From Chamaecrista fasciculata (lineage: Eukaryota; Streptophyta; Magnoliopsida; Fabales; Fabaceae): a DNA stretch of 64,000 bases. This document shows, in pieces, positions 35,497-49,690 of this stretch (its first letter is position 1; every line of letters begins with the position of its first letter). The stretch lies in contig QANZ01039786.1 in NCBI GenBank assembly GCA_003254925.1, positions 102,518 to 166,517 of the forward strand, written 5' to 3'. The position numbers and the translations under genes are program-made. The notes below the pieces were generated by a model, which ran no database searches, was not told the DNA's origin, and saw only the letters and a list, made by a program, of their open reading frames with translations.

Positions 35497-38400
35497 ATGG
35501 CGGCGATGATTCGGCCACATATACTGCACTATTCTCCGACGCTTAAGCCTTCTTTACTCTTCGGAAAACTCCCCCAACCCCTCTCTCCCTTCGCCTCATT
35601 TCCCCCTTCTCTCCCTCGCAAAATTTCTACCACTCGTCGCTTCTGCTCCAACTCCAATTCCGTTCCTGATGTACGCATCTTTTTTTTTTTGTTGGTGAAT
35701 TCATGTATTTCAACATTTGTTATGTGTTTTGATTTGTTTCCTCAATTGTAGAGTTCGTCGTCTGTGGGCGAATCGGGCGCCTCCATAGTTGGTGATCTTC
35801 TTGATTTCCTAAACGAGTCTTGGACGCAGTTCCATGCTACGGGTAAGCGGGATTCTCTTCTTATTATTCTTATTCTTCTTTTGCGTTGGATTGAATATTG
35901 GGTTTTGTTATTTCGGTGTGGTTTTTGCACTACTCTTGCTAATTGCACTTCCTAAGAGAAAAATGAATTTGCATCCCTGAGAAAATCCCACATCTAGAAA
36001 GTGACAACTTGAAATATGCAATTTTTTTACTTTCTATTGGTGATATATTTATATTTCTTAATAAATTTCTATTTCTTGACTCTTGAATTACTGAAGTTTT
36101 ATGATTTGGGAAACTTTGGGACAAGAAATAGTAGCTTGATAGAAGCCCAATTCGAGCTTGGTTTATTTTTGTCAAGCTTCTAAAATTAGATGATATCATT
36201 TTAATGTGGCACTATAGTATCAACTGCCAAAACTAAATTGCACATCTTATGTTTTGATTTTTATTTTGTGTGCAGCTGAAGCAAAGCGAAAATTAATTGC
36301 TGCTGGGTTTCATCTGTTGAATGAGAATGAAGAATGGGACCTAAAGCCTGGTGGACGCTACTTTTTTACACGGAATATGTCTTGTTTAGTTGCTTTTGCT
36401 ATTGGAGAAAAGTGAGTGAATACTTTCTCTGTTAGAAGAATTCATCTCCCATTTATAGAACTAGGATTTAGCAGGCATCTTTAGGCAATATTTTTTTTCC
36501 ATTTTTGATTACCTGTGTCCTGTGCAATAATTGCCAAAAATACTGTTAGTAAACCAGTAAATAAGATAGAATAAGGAGCACTAGCATTCTCTTCTCTGAT
36601 TTTTTTAATATCCTTGTTCCGGCTGACCTAAACATATCTGTTTTCTACACTTTGTAAAAAAATGTCCTTTGAATAGGATTGCAGATATTAGGAAGTCATT
36701 ATATATCTACTGCTCTTGTTTTAGATATTCAGTAACTTGATTAACCTTCGTACAACTTGATTGTGTGTTTAACTGTTTGGTAGCTCTTCATTGAATGGAG
36801 AATTGTTGATCAAGTGTTTGTTATTTGTGCAGATATAGTGTCGGTAATGGTTTTCATGTCATAGCTGCGCACACAGACAGCCCATGTCTAAAACTGAAAC
36901 CAAAATCAGCATCATCCAAATCTGGCTATTTGATGGTCAATGTGCAGACTTATGGGGGTGGACTATGGCATACTTGGTTTGATAGAGATCTGAGTGTTGC
37001 TGGAAGGGTCATTGTGAGAAGCAGCAGTGACACTTATTTGCATAAACTTGTCAAAGTAAAGAGACCTATTCTACGCATACCAACACTTGCCATTCATCTT
37101 GACCGGTCTGTTTCAGCTTAATATTTTGTCCTTGTTACAACTTTGTTCTGTTTGGATAATAGGATTGCAACTTAAATAGAAATTTTAGTTTTAATGCTAG
37201 GCTGAATCAGCATTTTTAAGATTCAATTGCAGAAAAAGCTTTTTCTCTTTAACTTTACATATTCTGATTTTACATGTTGCCACAGTTGGCTGAAAGGTGA
37301 ACTTTTTCTCATATGCATTGACTTTGCTAAATGTGATTTGGCAAACTTAGCATCTCCATTTCTACTAATGATTGGAGTATACTAGATCATGAACAAAGTA
37401 ACTAAGTTTCTATACACAATATTGTCTGGCCTCCAAGATTTTCTTGAAATGAGTGGCCAAGGAGATTGTGGATGTAGGTGGTGACTGAGTCTGACTAATC
37501 TAAACTGGATATTATAATTCATGAAAACAGTTGAGTGCTGATTAAATTAAAATTTAGTTTTAATTTTGAAAGCTGAGCAAAGAGAATAAATTGGCTACTT
37601 AGAATAGCAGAGAATAGTAAATCTTGAGTACTTACACAGATTTGGATGCAAGCACTCTTGTCTATACTAGGACATATACTTTTGCATTATAAAATTGAAG
37701 TTGTTCAATCACGTCAGGCTAATTAAGTTTACTAAGCTAGTGTTGCTGGAATTAATAGAGTTTATCTGATATTCCATTCTTATTTTATACCTTCTTTTTG
37801 ACCTGGGGTATTCTCCTTTTTCTTTTCCGCTTTTTTCTTTAGTGTCAAAGTTCAGAAACAGAACTATGGAATTTTGATTCTATCAACCTCTCTTTCTTGT
37901 TTGTTTTATTGTTTAGCACAGTGAACCAGGATGGTTTTAAACCAAATCTAGAGACTCACCTACTTCCATTACTGTCAATGAAACTTGAGGAAACCTCTTC
38001 GGATTTAAAAGAGAAGAGTGCAGTATCAAAAGCTGCTCATCATTCGCTACTTATGGAGGTAATTCATTGTTCCTACTTAAAGTTAGACATAAAGTTTTTT
38101 TCTGCAGGAAGTGTTAGAGAAAACTACCTGAGCATGAAAATGCTTGCCACATGGACTTAAAGCTTATCCACAGAGGACCTTGGCAGCAACATTTGATTCC
38201 AACTGTTAGGCATTACATGCCTAATTGGGGACTCTTTTTGGGTCCGTAGTCTAGATAGAGGCTTATGTTTAGCAGTATGCCTTGTTAGACTACCATTTAG
38301 TTTCCCTTCCCTTAAAGAAGATTTTAGGCTTTGCTGAGATGTATTAAGTTAACAATAGATTCCATTTTCAATTGGGAAAATATATTAAGTTATCAACCTC

Positions 38401-41400
38401 CCTTTCGATATGAGACAGCAAGCCATAAATAAACCTAGCACTTGTTACACAACCTCTTATTGAACATCATACACCTGAACATCAACTTCTTCAATGGTCA
38501 ATGTGCACAGGCATATGCTATAATAAATACCTATGAATGTAATATACTAATATTGGCTGCTTTCTTTTCTGTTGACTATCATTCTTTACAATGATATTTG
38601 ATTTTTATTCTCAGGTTTTGTCCGAAGAGTTGAATTGTCCCTCTGATGACATAGTGAGTCTTGAGCTCAATGTCTGTGATACTCAACCTAGCTGCCTTGG
38701 TGGTGGAAATAATGAATTTATATTTTCTGGAAGATTAGATAATCTTGCTTCAAGTTATTGTGCATTAAGGGCACTTATTGATTCATGTGAATCTCATGGT
38801 GATTTAACAAATGAGCATGGAATACGGATGGTTGCTTTGTTTGACAATGAGGAGGTATTATTTTCTTGCTTCAGTTGTAGGCTTTATGTTTTGTACAGAC
38901 TAGATATTCATTTTCTGCTCACTTAGATACTAAAAGAAAATGAGTATTTAACTCATTCTCACTTTCAACATGTACATATTTGGATATTTTCTGCTTGTTT
39001 TTTTTCTAATTTCATAAAGTACTGGGATTATTAAGCAGTTAACTTGAGCTGACATTCTGTTTGAAATATATATGTCATAAAACTGACTCTCAACATTCTA
39101 ATATCATAACTAACCACACAAAGACACTTGTCCACTTTACTTTGAGTGCACTAAAAGTAATTAATTATTAATTTATTTCCTTAACCTACGAGAATTTCCA
39201 AAATTCTTAATACATGTTAGTAAGGGTATCTATTTTCCTTACCTACATGACTCCTAATTCTTGATACCTCTTAACGGACAAAATATAAAACTCCATGTTA
39301 ACCTATGAAACATCGGGACAATATAAGTTCTTTACCTATTTCAGAGACAGTACAAAAGCAACTATTTTATTGGAACAAAAAATATTACACTTTTAATCAC
39401 TGGTTGCTACATCTAACTGCTATAATTTAGGTTGGTTCAGGTTCTGTTCAAGGAGCTGGTGCACCAACCATGTTTCAGGCCATGAGACGCATTGTAGGTG
39501 ACTTGACAAATGACTATTTAGGTGAAGGAACTTTTGAACGCACTATTCGCCAATCATTTCTTGGTATGGTCATTATCATCTTTCTTAAGGATTTAAATTT
39601 CCTAAAGTTGAGATTGTATGAAGTTCCTGAATGACTTCAGACACTTTGCTTCTTCATTCTATCTTTCATCACTCTTATTTCAAGGTTCTTTAATAGTATT
39701 TGGTTAAATGCATTGACAACTTGACACATGGTTTGATACTACAAACTTGTAGCACAATGCAAGTAGATTGCAAACATAATCAATTGTCATGTGAAGTAGG
39801 TAAATAGGACAACTATCCCAGTATCTCCTGAAAAGGCTTGAAGCTTATACATAATGGACTTAATATGCTAAGTTTGTAGCAGAAAGTTAGTTTCATGTAA
39901 TTGAAAGTTGAGACAGGCTTCAACTGTCAATCAAACTTCTCAACTTTGTTTTTTATGAGATTCCCTGGAGTAAAGAATATATGTATGAACAATAACGATT
40001 TCTTTATTTCTAATACTTGAACAATAAGTGTCCTAGATTTGTTTTTTAGTTTAGCTTTCTGGTTAGGTTTGCTGAAGAATCTTTTGTATTCTCCCTCTAA
40101 TAGTGTCTGCAGATATGGCCCATGGAGTTCACCCAAATTTTATTGAAAAGCATGAAGAACACCACCGACCTGAACTGCAGAAAGGACTTGTTATTAAGCA
40201 CAATGCTAACCAGCGCTATGCTACCAGTGGAATCACATCTTTCCTTTTTAAAGAAGTTGGAAAAATCCATAATCTTCCAACTCAGGTGATTCATCTATAA
40301 TTTAGTTTGTTTGAAGGATTATTAATTTTGATGTAAAAACATCATGATAAACAGAAAAGTTTGTGTTTAACCGGAAGAGGAAAGGTTTTAATATGCTATA
40401 CCAAAATATTCATACAGAACTGTATATTATATTCCAACCCTTTCTATCTTTTTTCTTCTCCGAAGATTGCCTTTCATAAGAGGATAGATAATAAAGAATA
40501 GAAATTAGAAAGGGTCGTACTACTAAGGTCCCTACTGGGGAAGGTTTTCTCTCATTCGATTTGCTCTATAGAAACTATTCTGTACCTTTCTGTTGTAGTT
40601 CTACAATCATATGTTGAACCTGTATCAAGCTAAAATGTTGGTGAACCTTTCTACATGCAACTTGCGATCTATTCAAAAGTCACCAATAGATAACAGTTTT
40701 TCATAGACAATCTTAGATGATCTTATAAAGCTTTTCTAGAGGTTCTGCTCCATTTCTAAAAGACCAAACTTAGATGCAATTCTTTGTTATCAGGATCACT
40801 AATAAAATACATACAGGCATGTGGGGAGAACTTTTAAAAGAGTTAATCACATGCTGCTGAGTTGTAAAATAGTATATTAGTCATATGATTAGTAGAAAAG
40901 TTGATAGCAAAGATATAAAGTTGTACCTAAGTTTTTTTTTTTCTTTGAATCGAATCACTATATGGGAGGTAGTTGAATTTCATTCTTTATCAGGCTGTAC
41001 TGATAATAGGGCATGCATGTTTTCTTTGTTTCTCTGCCTCCGGTTGTGATACCAAGTGATATGTGAAAGTTAATCTTTGCATACTTACTTCTATTGTAGG
41101 AATTTGTTGTGAGAAATGATATGGGATGTGGATCGACCATCGGTCCAATACTTGCTTCAGGGGTTGGCATCCGAACCGTTGATTGTGGAATTGCTCAACT
41201 TTCAATGCACAGGTAACAAATTATTTTTGCGTTGGTTAAGTTATTAACATTTCATTAAGCTCAATGTAGCCTATATGTAATCAATGCCTCCATGGATTAA
41301 GAACTTACAGAAATTATCATTCATTTAGATGTAATTTAATTTCTATTGTCGGTGGAAAGTTGTCATTTATTTCAATCCTGTTATATAACCATGTCCGTCA

Positions 41401-41968
41401 TTCATTTAGTATTTGTTGTGTTGATGCAATGCATGCGCATTAGAAGAAATAGCCCATAGAAGAAGTCCATGAAGGCACGGACCATATTGTTTATGATTTC
41501 TTCTAATTTCTAAACTGTGCAACATTTCGGATGTTGTTATTCAAGTCAATACCTCTTCACTTATATTCTGATATCTTGTATTGCATCCTGTAACTTAAAT
41601 CCTCTGAACTAAGTGTCAATTTTTGATACATGGCCAATGACTTGTTCTTTTCAGTACTTAGCACAATATTAGCTTTTTCCTTTCTACTTTTATATAACTT
41701 GAAGTCCATTAAGATATTCTATCTTGTAAAACCTCATGCTGGGAAAGGAGCAGATGTTCTTGCTTGCTTTCTGTTGTATCCTTCACAACTTGAAAGGGTT
41801 GTCCAAGTGCACAGTCATGTTTGGACTACTTCTAAATGTCATCAATCTTCCCATTGCAGTGTAAGAGAAATATGTGGAACGAAAGATGTAGATATAGCGT
41901 ACCAGCATTTCAAGGCGTTCTATCAATTCTTTTCAAGCATAGACAAGAAGATCAGTGTGGATTACTAA
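35497..41968 (+). CDS. Aspartyl aminopeptidase, M18 family, plastid-type
   Basis: A metallopeptidase that removes N-terminal Asp/Glu from peptides. Exons: 35497-35670, 35752-35842, 36276-36411, 36833-37105, 37917-38058, 38615-38854, 39431-39563, 40104-40285, 41100-41212, 41860-41968; phases agree and give 530 aa without a break. Residues 1-58 are Ser/Pro/Arg-rich without acidic residues, a likely plastid or mitochondrial transit peptide; the mature part matches the ~470 aa family size. The M18 metal ligands are visible: His147 in AAHTDSP, Asp314 in [10 protein letters not shown], the Glu pair in FDNEEVGS (351-352), Asp400 in [10 protein letters not shown], and His494 in QLSMHSVRE. The [14 protein letters not shown] segment is also typical. 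The transit peptide suggests the organellar rather than the cytosolic paralogue. Confidence 0.9.
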
Positions 41969-44252
41969 AATGTGTTCTTCAGACTTGCTAATATCATGGC
42001 TTCATCATAAGAGCATGATGCAAGAGTCTAATTTCATTCTTGAGCTCAGTAGTTGTACTCTACATAGCTCCATTTGCCACCTCTTCCCCAATTTTCTCCT
42101 TAATTTATTTTGTTTTACACTAGGAAGCTGAGGATGAGACTTTGCCTTGAGCACACATTATATTTATTCATCATGAGAGTATGTAAGAGTTTTATTTCAG
42201 TCCTGACAACAAAGCTTGATTCTCTTTGTTAGACATTTCTTTTTTCTTCCTTATCTATTGATTTTTGTCAGAATATGCAACAGTTTTTGCAAATATGTCC
42301 ATGTGCTCAAATGGTGCCAGAAATTAAATTGGATTTTGCTTTAGACCTGGGTGCAACAAGAACTGATCTCCTTACAAAGCAATCTTATAATTCTTGAAAG
42401 AAATGTTAATTGATGGCCTAAACTTAGGTAAATTATATATATATATTATAAGATTTCTCAATAAACATATAACACGTTATAGCAGAAAGAAAATATTAAA
42501 ATGACCTTTTTTGCATGAACAGAGAAAAGTATAAAAATATTTACTTAAATTTTTTCCTTAATTGACGGAGATCTGATAAGAGGTCCTTTGTCATTTCATG
42601 AATGGGAATTTGGTGTTGTGATCCTTTACAAAACACAAGCACACATTCACTGGAAAGCCCAATAGCTTGCATCATTCTTGTGGGACTATTAACTCATCAA
42701 AATGTGAAGTAAGCACATATGTATCAACCTATTTATCTAGTTGACGCCCAAAATATCTATATTTTCACTGCAATATCTTGTTGCTATAACCATTTTGATT
42801 TACAGCCCTTTTCGGTTCAACGCGGCTTCTTCAGTTCTTCCTAATCGCTCTTGACGAGTGCCCTTTGTTGATTTTCATTTTTGGTGATTAGTTGCGTCGA
42901 AAAAAAAATATTATTTCAAATAGTTTATTTATAAAAATGGGTAACATTTACTTTTTTTTTTAAAAAAAAAAACCATTTTACTATGTCAATTACGACAAAT
43001 GCTATACAAACTTTAAAAACTTCAATACTTTGTACTAAGTTATTCATAAACTGATTTTTCTTGTTGAACAACCTAGACACTTTGTACTAAGTTATTACAA
43101 GTTGCTGCCATCAAACAAAATTACGAAAGCACTCCTACGGAAGCACTTTCTTTTTTCCAAAAAAAAAAATCAGTAAAACCAGATTTCTGCGAAACATGCT
43201 CTCATTACAACATGCCAAATGCAGTTTGGTTGTCGTTGAAGATTACTCAGCCGGGAGCAGAGTTAAGAAACAGCCATTTATCAAAGAAAAAAGTGTGTGA
43301 TTGACAGAAAATAGAGACATCAAAACAAAAGGCAGAACGAGTTAAATATACAATATCACATCCAAAGTTAACCATATATAGTACACGTCGTTTAGGATTA
43401 TTCACCAGACTATACTGTAAATTCTATAACTAGAGAGAATGGAGCTTGGTCAATTCCGGCTGAATAAACATAAAAAGCTCCAGCAACCCAAAAGGCAAAT
43501 GACCCTGTTAAGCTCTTTTACTGCAAACCCTTGAGCGCTAAAAGGAGCTGTATAAACAAAACAGGGCATAAAAAGGTTATTGATACTCATAACTAAGAAA
43601 ATGTTTCAAGTAACTTGAACGAACGATCCATTTGCCTAACATATAATATTAGGCTAGCAGGTAATAAAGGATGTAACGATAAAATTTACACTACATTTCA
43701 CGTAAAGAGGTGTATGAGCATAGTAATCAGTAGCCAGGATAAATTAATAAAAGGACATAAAGTGGGCTAGCATTCTCTTCTAATAACTCCATTCTATTCA
43801 TTCCCCAAATTTTGAGGCATACAATTTATTATTTATCCAAAGAGACGTACAATTTATCAAACAGCTAACATTAATGGAAAACTGTAGCTTAATCTGGTTA
43901 CAAAGGCAATGTGTTAAGCAAGACATACCTTAATCCAAGTCAAGCTCATACTTCTTCAGCTCTAAAAACGTCCTCAAGTCATTTTTCATCATCATCAGTG
44001 GTAAATGAGCTCAGAAGAATTTTCGATGTCCACAAGGAATATCAATCTTTAAGGATGCAAGACACATCCTTCAAAACCGAGCATGGAGGAATGGATCAAT
44101 TTTGGTGATCCAGAAACATGAGTCCATTCCAGTCCAACTCGGCCTACTTGCCTGCACTCCAGTCAGCATGAAGTAATAATTTTAAGCCCTAGCAGCCCAT
44201 CATCATCATCATAGAGTTCTGGCTGATTGGAGGCAGGCATAGCCCAAGCCCC
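41969..44252. other. Convergent 3' flanks, no gene
   Basis: The 3' flank of the aminopeptidase meets the 3'UTR of the R3H gene. Sequence is AT-rich with A and T runs (42900-42975) and a short TCATCATCATCAT run near 44201. The frame at 43911-44108 is in the R3H 3'UTR region and has no recognised domain. No gene seen. Confidence 0.45.
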
Positions 44253-47200
44253 TCACCGGGGCCGGGCCAATCCAAAACTTGCATCAGGTGGTTGTTGATG
44301 AGACTGCATAAGAAAGCATGTAGTAGCCAGAATAGTATAATTAGATCCAAATGAAAAGTGAGAATCCTATATGAAACACAACACCCGCGTGATGTTATCC
44401 AAAATAAAGCAAACAAGTTGACAAAACCTTACTCTAATCAGAACACAAATCCCGCAGTCTATTATACTAAGCTATACAAGTACATAAGAAACTTGGGTTG
44501 ACACATCAAGACACACAATTTTAAGCCTTTGGTGGTTGCATACCTGTGAAAAAGGTTGGTGAACATGTTCATGATGAATGAAAGGCATTCCAGGGCGCTG
44601 ACAAGGATATTGTGATGAATGCAAGTACATGGTCGATGAGGAGTGTGCACCAATTTGATTAGGACTGAAGGGTGACATCATAGCCTCAGGATGTCCATAC
44701 CCAATTCCAGCAGGTGTTGTTGGAGCAGCCCATGGCCCAGGTAGATGTTGTGGAAGCGGTCGTGATGGGTGTTCAGCAGAAAGTTGTGGTCCATGAGTGG
44801 ATCCAAGTTGAGGAAACTCTGTGTTGTAATTCAACACAGGTGTATACATTGGCTGAATGGTGTATGACCCTCCATTGAATCCAAACCCAGGATCAAATCT
44901 TTGCATATACCTGAATGCAAGTTACTAAACAGTGATCAGATTAAACCAAACACATGGCACTTAATCTTTCCAAATTAAAAGCTTCCAGCTATCTTCAAAA
45001 GAAGTCATGACTCATGAAACTTGAAAAAAGATAATCATAATTAAGGCATGACTATGCAAGTTTGATTAGATGATTTATTGTTCTCCTGGTTTGTTTTAAT
45101 TCCACTTAGTAAGTTAAGGTATGCATGAAATCACACTGGTTAGCCAACTTCATGTGTTCTACTTCTTTATACCATGAGACTGAACGAAGATGGAGTATCA
45201 ATTGACAGCTCTAGATACTTGTGCTGCTTATTTTTTTTATCTAGAGGTCAATCAGTCCCAGTTCTACAGTTAGGCTATGTAGTCTCTTGTCTTACTAAAG
45301 ATTGATGCAATATCCATGACTTCGCATCTAGAGGCCAATCAGTCCCAGTTCTACAGTTAGGCTATGTAGTCTCTTGTTTTACTAAAGATTGATGCAATAT
45401 CCATGACTTCACCAAATTATTCACAATTTTAAACATACAAAAAGTAATAACTGTTTTTCCCCATGTTCAGATTCAAAATCTTCAATATAATGTCCATCTT
45501 ATCTTATATTGTTCAAAATAATACCATCCTAAAATTGTACTCCATCTGCCATATCATGATATCCTTCACTGTTAATTTATTTTTTCATTTGTTGATGGGA
45601 CATGTTTCTATAACCTTTACCTAGATAAAGAGATCAGTTCAACATGTATCCAATATGCATTCTACAGTATTAAAACTCATACTTTCATGACAGCCATGCT
45701 AATCATTTTATGTAGAAAATCCACTTACACACAATCTAGGAAAGCTGAAACACTTTGTTGACCACCACTAATTCTAAGTTATTGATAGAAATAAAATGTA
45801 TATCATATAAACTTCATAGTAACTATCTCAAAAGTGCCAGAAAAATGGCATGGGAGACGTCTAAGATATGCGCAACACACATCCAAATGCATTGGTAAAG
45901 CTTCAAAGAAAAGTCTAAGTAATAAATATAGGAATTAGATAATACATGGAAGCATATTGAACAATAAATTTTATCTCGAATTCATAATTAGTGGCTGATT
46001 AACTAGTAGTATCATAGACTAAATGAAGGTAGACCAACAGGATAAATGGTTAAGCCTACAGGTTCCTAGACACTGCATGATCACATTTTGTAAAAGAACC
46101 ACACTGGGGGGGGGGGGATCCTTTCCAACTAACAGCTTTGAAGGCAACAGCATTAATTACTAATGTCTTTATTTTGAAAGCAAACCGAAATGTAAGGTGC
46201 GATTGGACAAAAGTTTGAAAAATGGGACACATACCTATCATAGCTCCTGTCATAATCAGGATCCTTGCGATCAACCTCGCGGTCCCGGAAAATAGCCACC
46301 CTATTACCTTGTTTGTACCTACCAACAGGCTCCTTCTCTGCTGTCCTACTTCTAGCCCTACTGCTACTAGTTGAAGATTCAACCACCCCCCTTCCAAAAC
46401 TTACATCAGATACGGAAGGGGGCTTATCTTCCACCCTAGAAATCCCTAAGGAAACAGGAAGAGAGTTTTCCTGCTGCCTAGATTCACATTCAGGCTTCCC
46501 ACTCATAGTACCACCATTATTGCTAGAATTAAATATCCTAGCACGAGCCCTATTATACTCCTCTTTCCTTTCCTCCACACTTTTAGAGTTGCTACCCTTT
46601 ACTGAGCTTGAATTACCACTACTAACAACCTGGGATCGCTTATGTGGCCTCTGCTTAATGGCAACCTTCATAACAGCACTGTCCTCTGAAGGTAATTTTA
46701 CAGGGATGTCTGAAAGGCGAACAGGAGGAAGCCGGCAATCAGAAGTCTTGCGGACAATAATTCTGGAACCAGACCCATCTGGTAAACTATTATCCAGTAA
46801 AACCATTGATTGCAGGGAATAATGCTGAGCCACACGGTGTGCAGCCAACCGCAAATAGGAAGTTGGCAGCTGCTGAAACTCAAGCTGCTGTTGATTAGGA
46901 TCCCGGATAAACTTCTCAACATCTTGCTCCATCCTCAAAACTGGATTAAAAAAAAAAAAAAAAGAAACCACATTAGATCTCAGCATATCATTAAGAGGAT
47001 ATGGATCATCATTAGATCTGAAATAAATAGCATATAAATAATGTATTTTATAAGACCCTAACAAAGTCAATAGAATTAAGGATGACATCAAGGGTAGCAT
47101 AAATAAGGTACAAAAGAACCAATATACCCAAAAGGAAAAAAAAAACACAAAGGAGAAAAACCATAGAGCTTTAACTCTTAGATATTGAAAAAAACGAGGA

Positions 47201-47839
47201 ACACAGAAACCAACAGAGTCTAGCTAAATCTCAAATGAGCAACAAAGCAAGACATTTCTAAATTCTAATTACACAAAATATGGTTCACAAACAAATATAC
47301 ATATTACATAGAATCCTAAATTACATTGAAGATGCAGCAAAACAACACTGATCCGCCTAAAAAGTATACAATCTCACAAAAATGCAATTCACATTCATAT
47401 TTCGAAATCCATCAGTCACACCTGTTCATATATATATATATATATATATATATTTCTGCGATAATTGCATATAGGTGTACAGATTTAATATACATCCATA
47501 CATCCATCCATCTCATGTGAATAGGAATAGAAACCTACTTGATAGCCGTTCGCGAGGGTTCTGAATAGCTTCGCGAAGGAACTGATCAACCTGGCTGATG
47601 ATATCCTCCGAAACCTTTTCTCCACTGGCATAAGACGGCGAAGAAGTGGATGATGACGATGACGACGACGACGAAGAAGTGGAGGAGGCGGATGCAGCTG
47701 AGGAGGATGATGAAGCGTCAGGGAGTTCGTGGGGCTTGGAGTCTTTGGCGGAGGAGAGCATCAAGCGGCTCATGGACTCGTCCAAATCGGCGACCTCCCA
47801 TGACTCCGGGGCTCCGAGATCCTCTGCAGAGCCCTCCAT
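44253..47839 (-). CDS. R3H and SUZ domain RNA-binding protein
   Basis: Predicted single-stranded nucleic-acid-binding protein, probably in RNA regulation. Exons (minus): 47839-47539, 46940-46235, 44910-44544, 44303-44253; phases agree, 474 aa. ATG at 47839 opens MEGSAEDLG; the frame extends 5' only without an ATG. Residues 40-75 are a Ser-rich low-complexity run. The R3H domain starts near residue 100 (ILRMEQDVEKFI) with the signature Arg131-x3-His135 in YLRLAAHRVAQHY. The SUZ domain follows, ending EERKEEYNRARARIF. The C-terminal third is Pro/Gln/Tyr-rich and disordered, ending DASFGLARPR. The last exon codes for only 16 residues plus stop. Similar to the plant R3H proteins and animal R3HDM1/2; exact role not deducible. 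Confidence 0.88.
45234..45412. repeat. 86-bp tandem duplication in R3H intron
   Basis: TCTAGAGGTCAATCAGTCCC (about 45240) and TCTAGAGGCCAATCAGTCCC (about 45327) begin two almost identical ~86-base units ending at CCATGACTTC. Recent tandem duplication in the intron between exons 2 and 3. Confidence 0.8.
47427..47454. repeat. TA microsatellite
   Basis: An uninterrupted TA run in the first intron of the R3H gene, close to the exon 1 donor. Confidence 0.85.
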
Positions 47840-48081
47840 GGAAATTGGCAACGAACAGAATTTTCTAGGGTTAAAGATTCAGACGATGTATCAAAGAAGC
47901 ACGGTCTCTGAATCCGTGAGAAACAAGGTAACCATGGAATCGTGAAGAGAAATTTTCATGAGGGGATTCAATTGGGGATAGGGTTCGGAATTAGAGAGAG
48001 AGAGTGATGAGAAGAGAGAGAAAGATAGGGTTTGACGACGATGGAGGTTCCAGAGGAAGGCGTACGCGAGTTATTCTCACC

Positions 48082-48087
48082 CACGTG
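48082..48087. promoter_or_regulatory. G-box upstream of R3H gene
   Basis: A palindromic CACGTG core (in CCACGTGTCA) lies about 245 bases upstream of the R3H start codon, next to a TATATATATA stretch at about 48097-48106. bZIP and bHLH factors bind such elements; function here is inferred from position only. Confidence 0.4.
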
Positions 48088-48602
48088 TCACTGCTTATAT
48101 ATATACATCTTATATATGTAATTCTGTGGAAGAAGAAGCTATGGTACTTCGCATAAATACCTAGGTCAAAATTTCGTTTTGGTATCTCAATTATAAGGTG
48201 AATTTTACTTTGGTCCTTAAATTATTTTTCATTCTATTTCTATATTCGGAAATGGATCAGCTAAAGTATGGTGGTTAAATTATTGCTAAAGTATCATTTT
48301 TGGACCATTGGATAAGTTGACTGAAATTTAATGTGTTGACCTTTAATCCAAATTAATGGTGTGGATTCAAAACTTCAACTACTATTCTGTAGCTGAGCCA
48401 TTCCCTAAAGTTTCACACTCGTTCTATCATTAGTTGCTAAATGCTATCCTCATTTTGTTTGAGTTTTGTCCAACAATTGATAAATTCAAGATCAAATAAT
48501 ATGTTTTCTCTCATGTTTATATACAAACCTCTATAATATAGTTTAACAAAAGATTGTCGCTCACCGTATAACAACTTAACAAATGTCCCTCCTTATATAA
48601 TA

Positions 48603-49026
48603 CTAGGGGCTTTGCGTGCCCTAACGGGCACGCAAATATGTATGTAAAATAAATAAGGGACTAAATTGTTAACTTAGTAAAGAAAGAGAGACCAAATAGT
48701 AAATTTTCTCTTATTTTTAATTTCATAGACTATAATTTTAAACATGAACGACCAAAAAAGGGTGGAGCCATAAAATATAAGATAATTTTAAATATGAAAA
48801 TTCTCCTACAATCAAATTCTAGATATTAAAATCTAAAAATATATTTGATTGTAATTTGAATGATTTTTTGGGTTGATTTGATTATAATTTGAGTGATTTT
48901 AAATTGGATGTTATTCGGGTAATTTGTTACGAAAGGAGATTTTTAGGTGTGAAATTATTTAAATAGATATGTAATGAATGTGGTTGATATATGAAATTGT
49001 ATGGAAATTTATAAATTGTATAGGGA
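48603..49026 (-). mobile_element. Helitron-like element, clear 3' end, uncertain 5' end
   Basis: On the minus strand the terminus reads GCGTGCCC-GTTA-GGGCACGC (8-bp stem hairpin) then AAAGCCCCTAG followed by host T, a textbook Helitron 3' end. The first ~110 bases match the mini-Helitron at 481. The 5' end is unclear; TCCCTATACAATT at 49026 is one candidate. No Rep/helicase. Confidence 0.45.
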
Positions 49027-49162
49027 TAAAAATGAAAGAAAAAAATTTATTTTTTGATTTTTTAATTTTTGTGAATAATATAAATAGTTTGGATTGGATT
49101 TTTAAAAAGTTAATTATGATTTGGGCAGTTCTAATTTTTTTTTTTAAGTTATTTTAATATTC

Positions 49163-49474
49163 AGCCAAAGTGCATCTGTGATCTCATATCGTTTGTTTAG
49201 GTCTCAATTTGGTCTCATTTTTTTTGTTGCACTTTTGGTATTCTATATTTTGGTCAGGTGCAGAATTGGTCTCATATTTTTTTTATTGCAGATTTGATTT
49301 CATATTTTTTCAAAATGTTCCATCATTAGTCCCACAATGTGGATCATTTTGCAAATATATGATACTAAAAGTGCAAAATATATATATATATATATATAAA
49401 ACTAAATTGAGACAAGATATGAGACTAAATTGAGACCTCAAAAAAAATATGAGACTAAAAAGTATACTTTGTCC
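49163..49474. repeat. MITE-like inverted repeat, relative of 32064-32483
   Basis: The left end (AGCCAAAGTGCATCTGTGAT) and right end (AAAAGTATACTTTGTCC) are inverted; the interior alternates GTCTCAATTTGGTCTCAT and ATGAGACTAAATTGAGACC. A TA run at about 49379-49398 lies in the loop. Confidence 0.5.
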
Positions 49475-49690
49475 TTGATATTTTGATGAATGTATAACTG
49501 TCCCATTATTCTTATAGTCAAATTTAAGTTCAATATCTATAATTAAACTTAATAATTATAATATATGTTTTCAGATTTATAATTATGTGAGCTATATAAT
49601 ATTTATAATATCTATAATTAAACTTAATAATGATCACAAACTTTATTTTGCATACAATAGCATGACTATTAATTATACTTTTTGCCTTTG

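Noticed and set aside
46105..46117. G homopolymer as a functional G-quadruplex site
   Set aside because: A single G run in an intron; length may be a sequencing artefact and no further G runs are near.
46265..46822. 185-codon plus-strand frame
   Set aside because: Antisense to R3H exon 2; the minus-strand exon has clear R3H/SUZ motifs and good splice sites.
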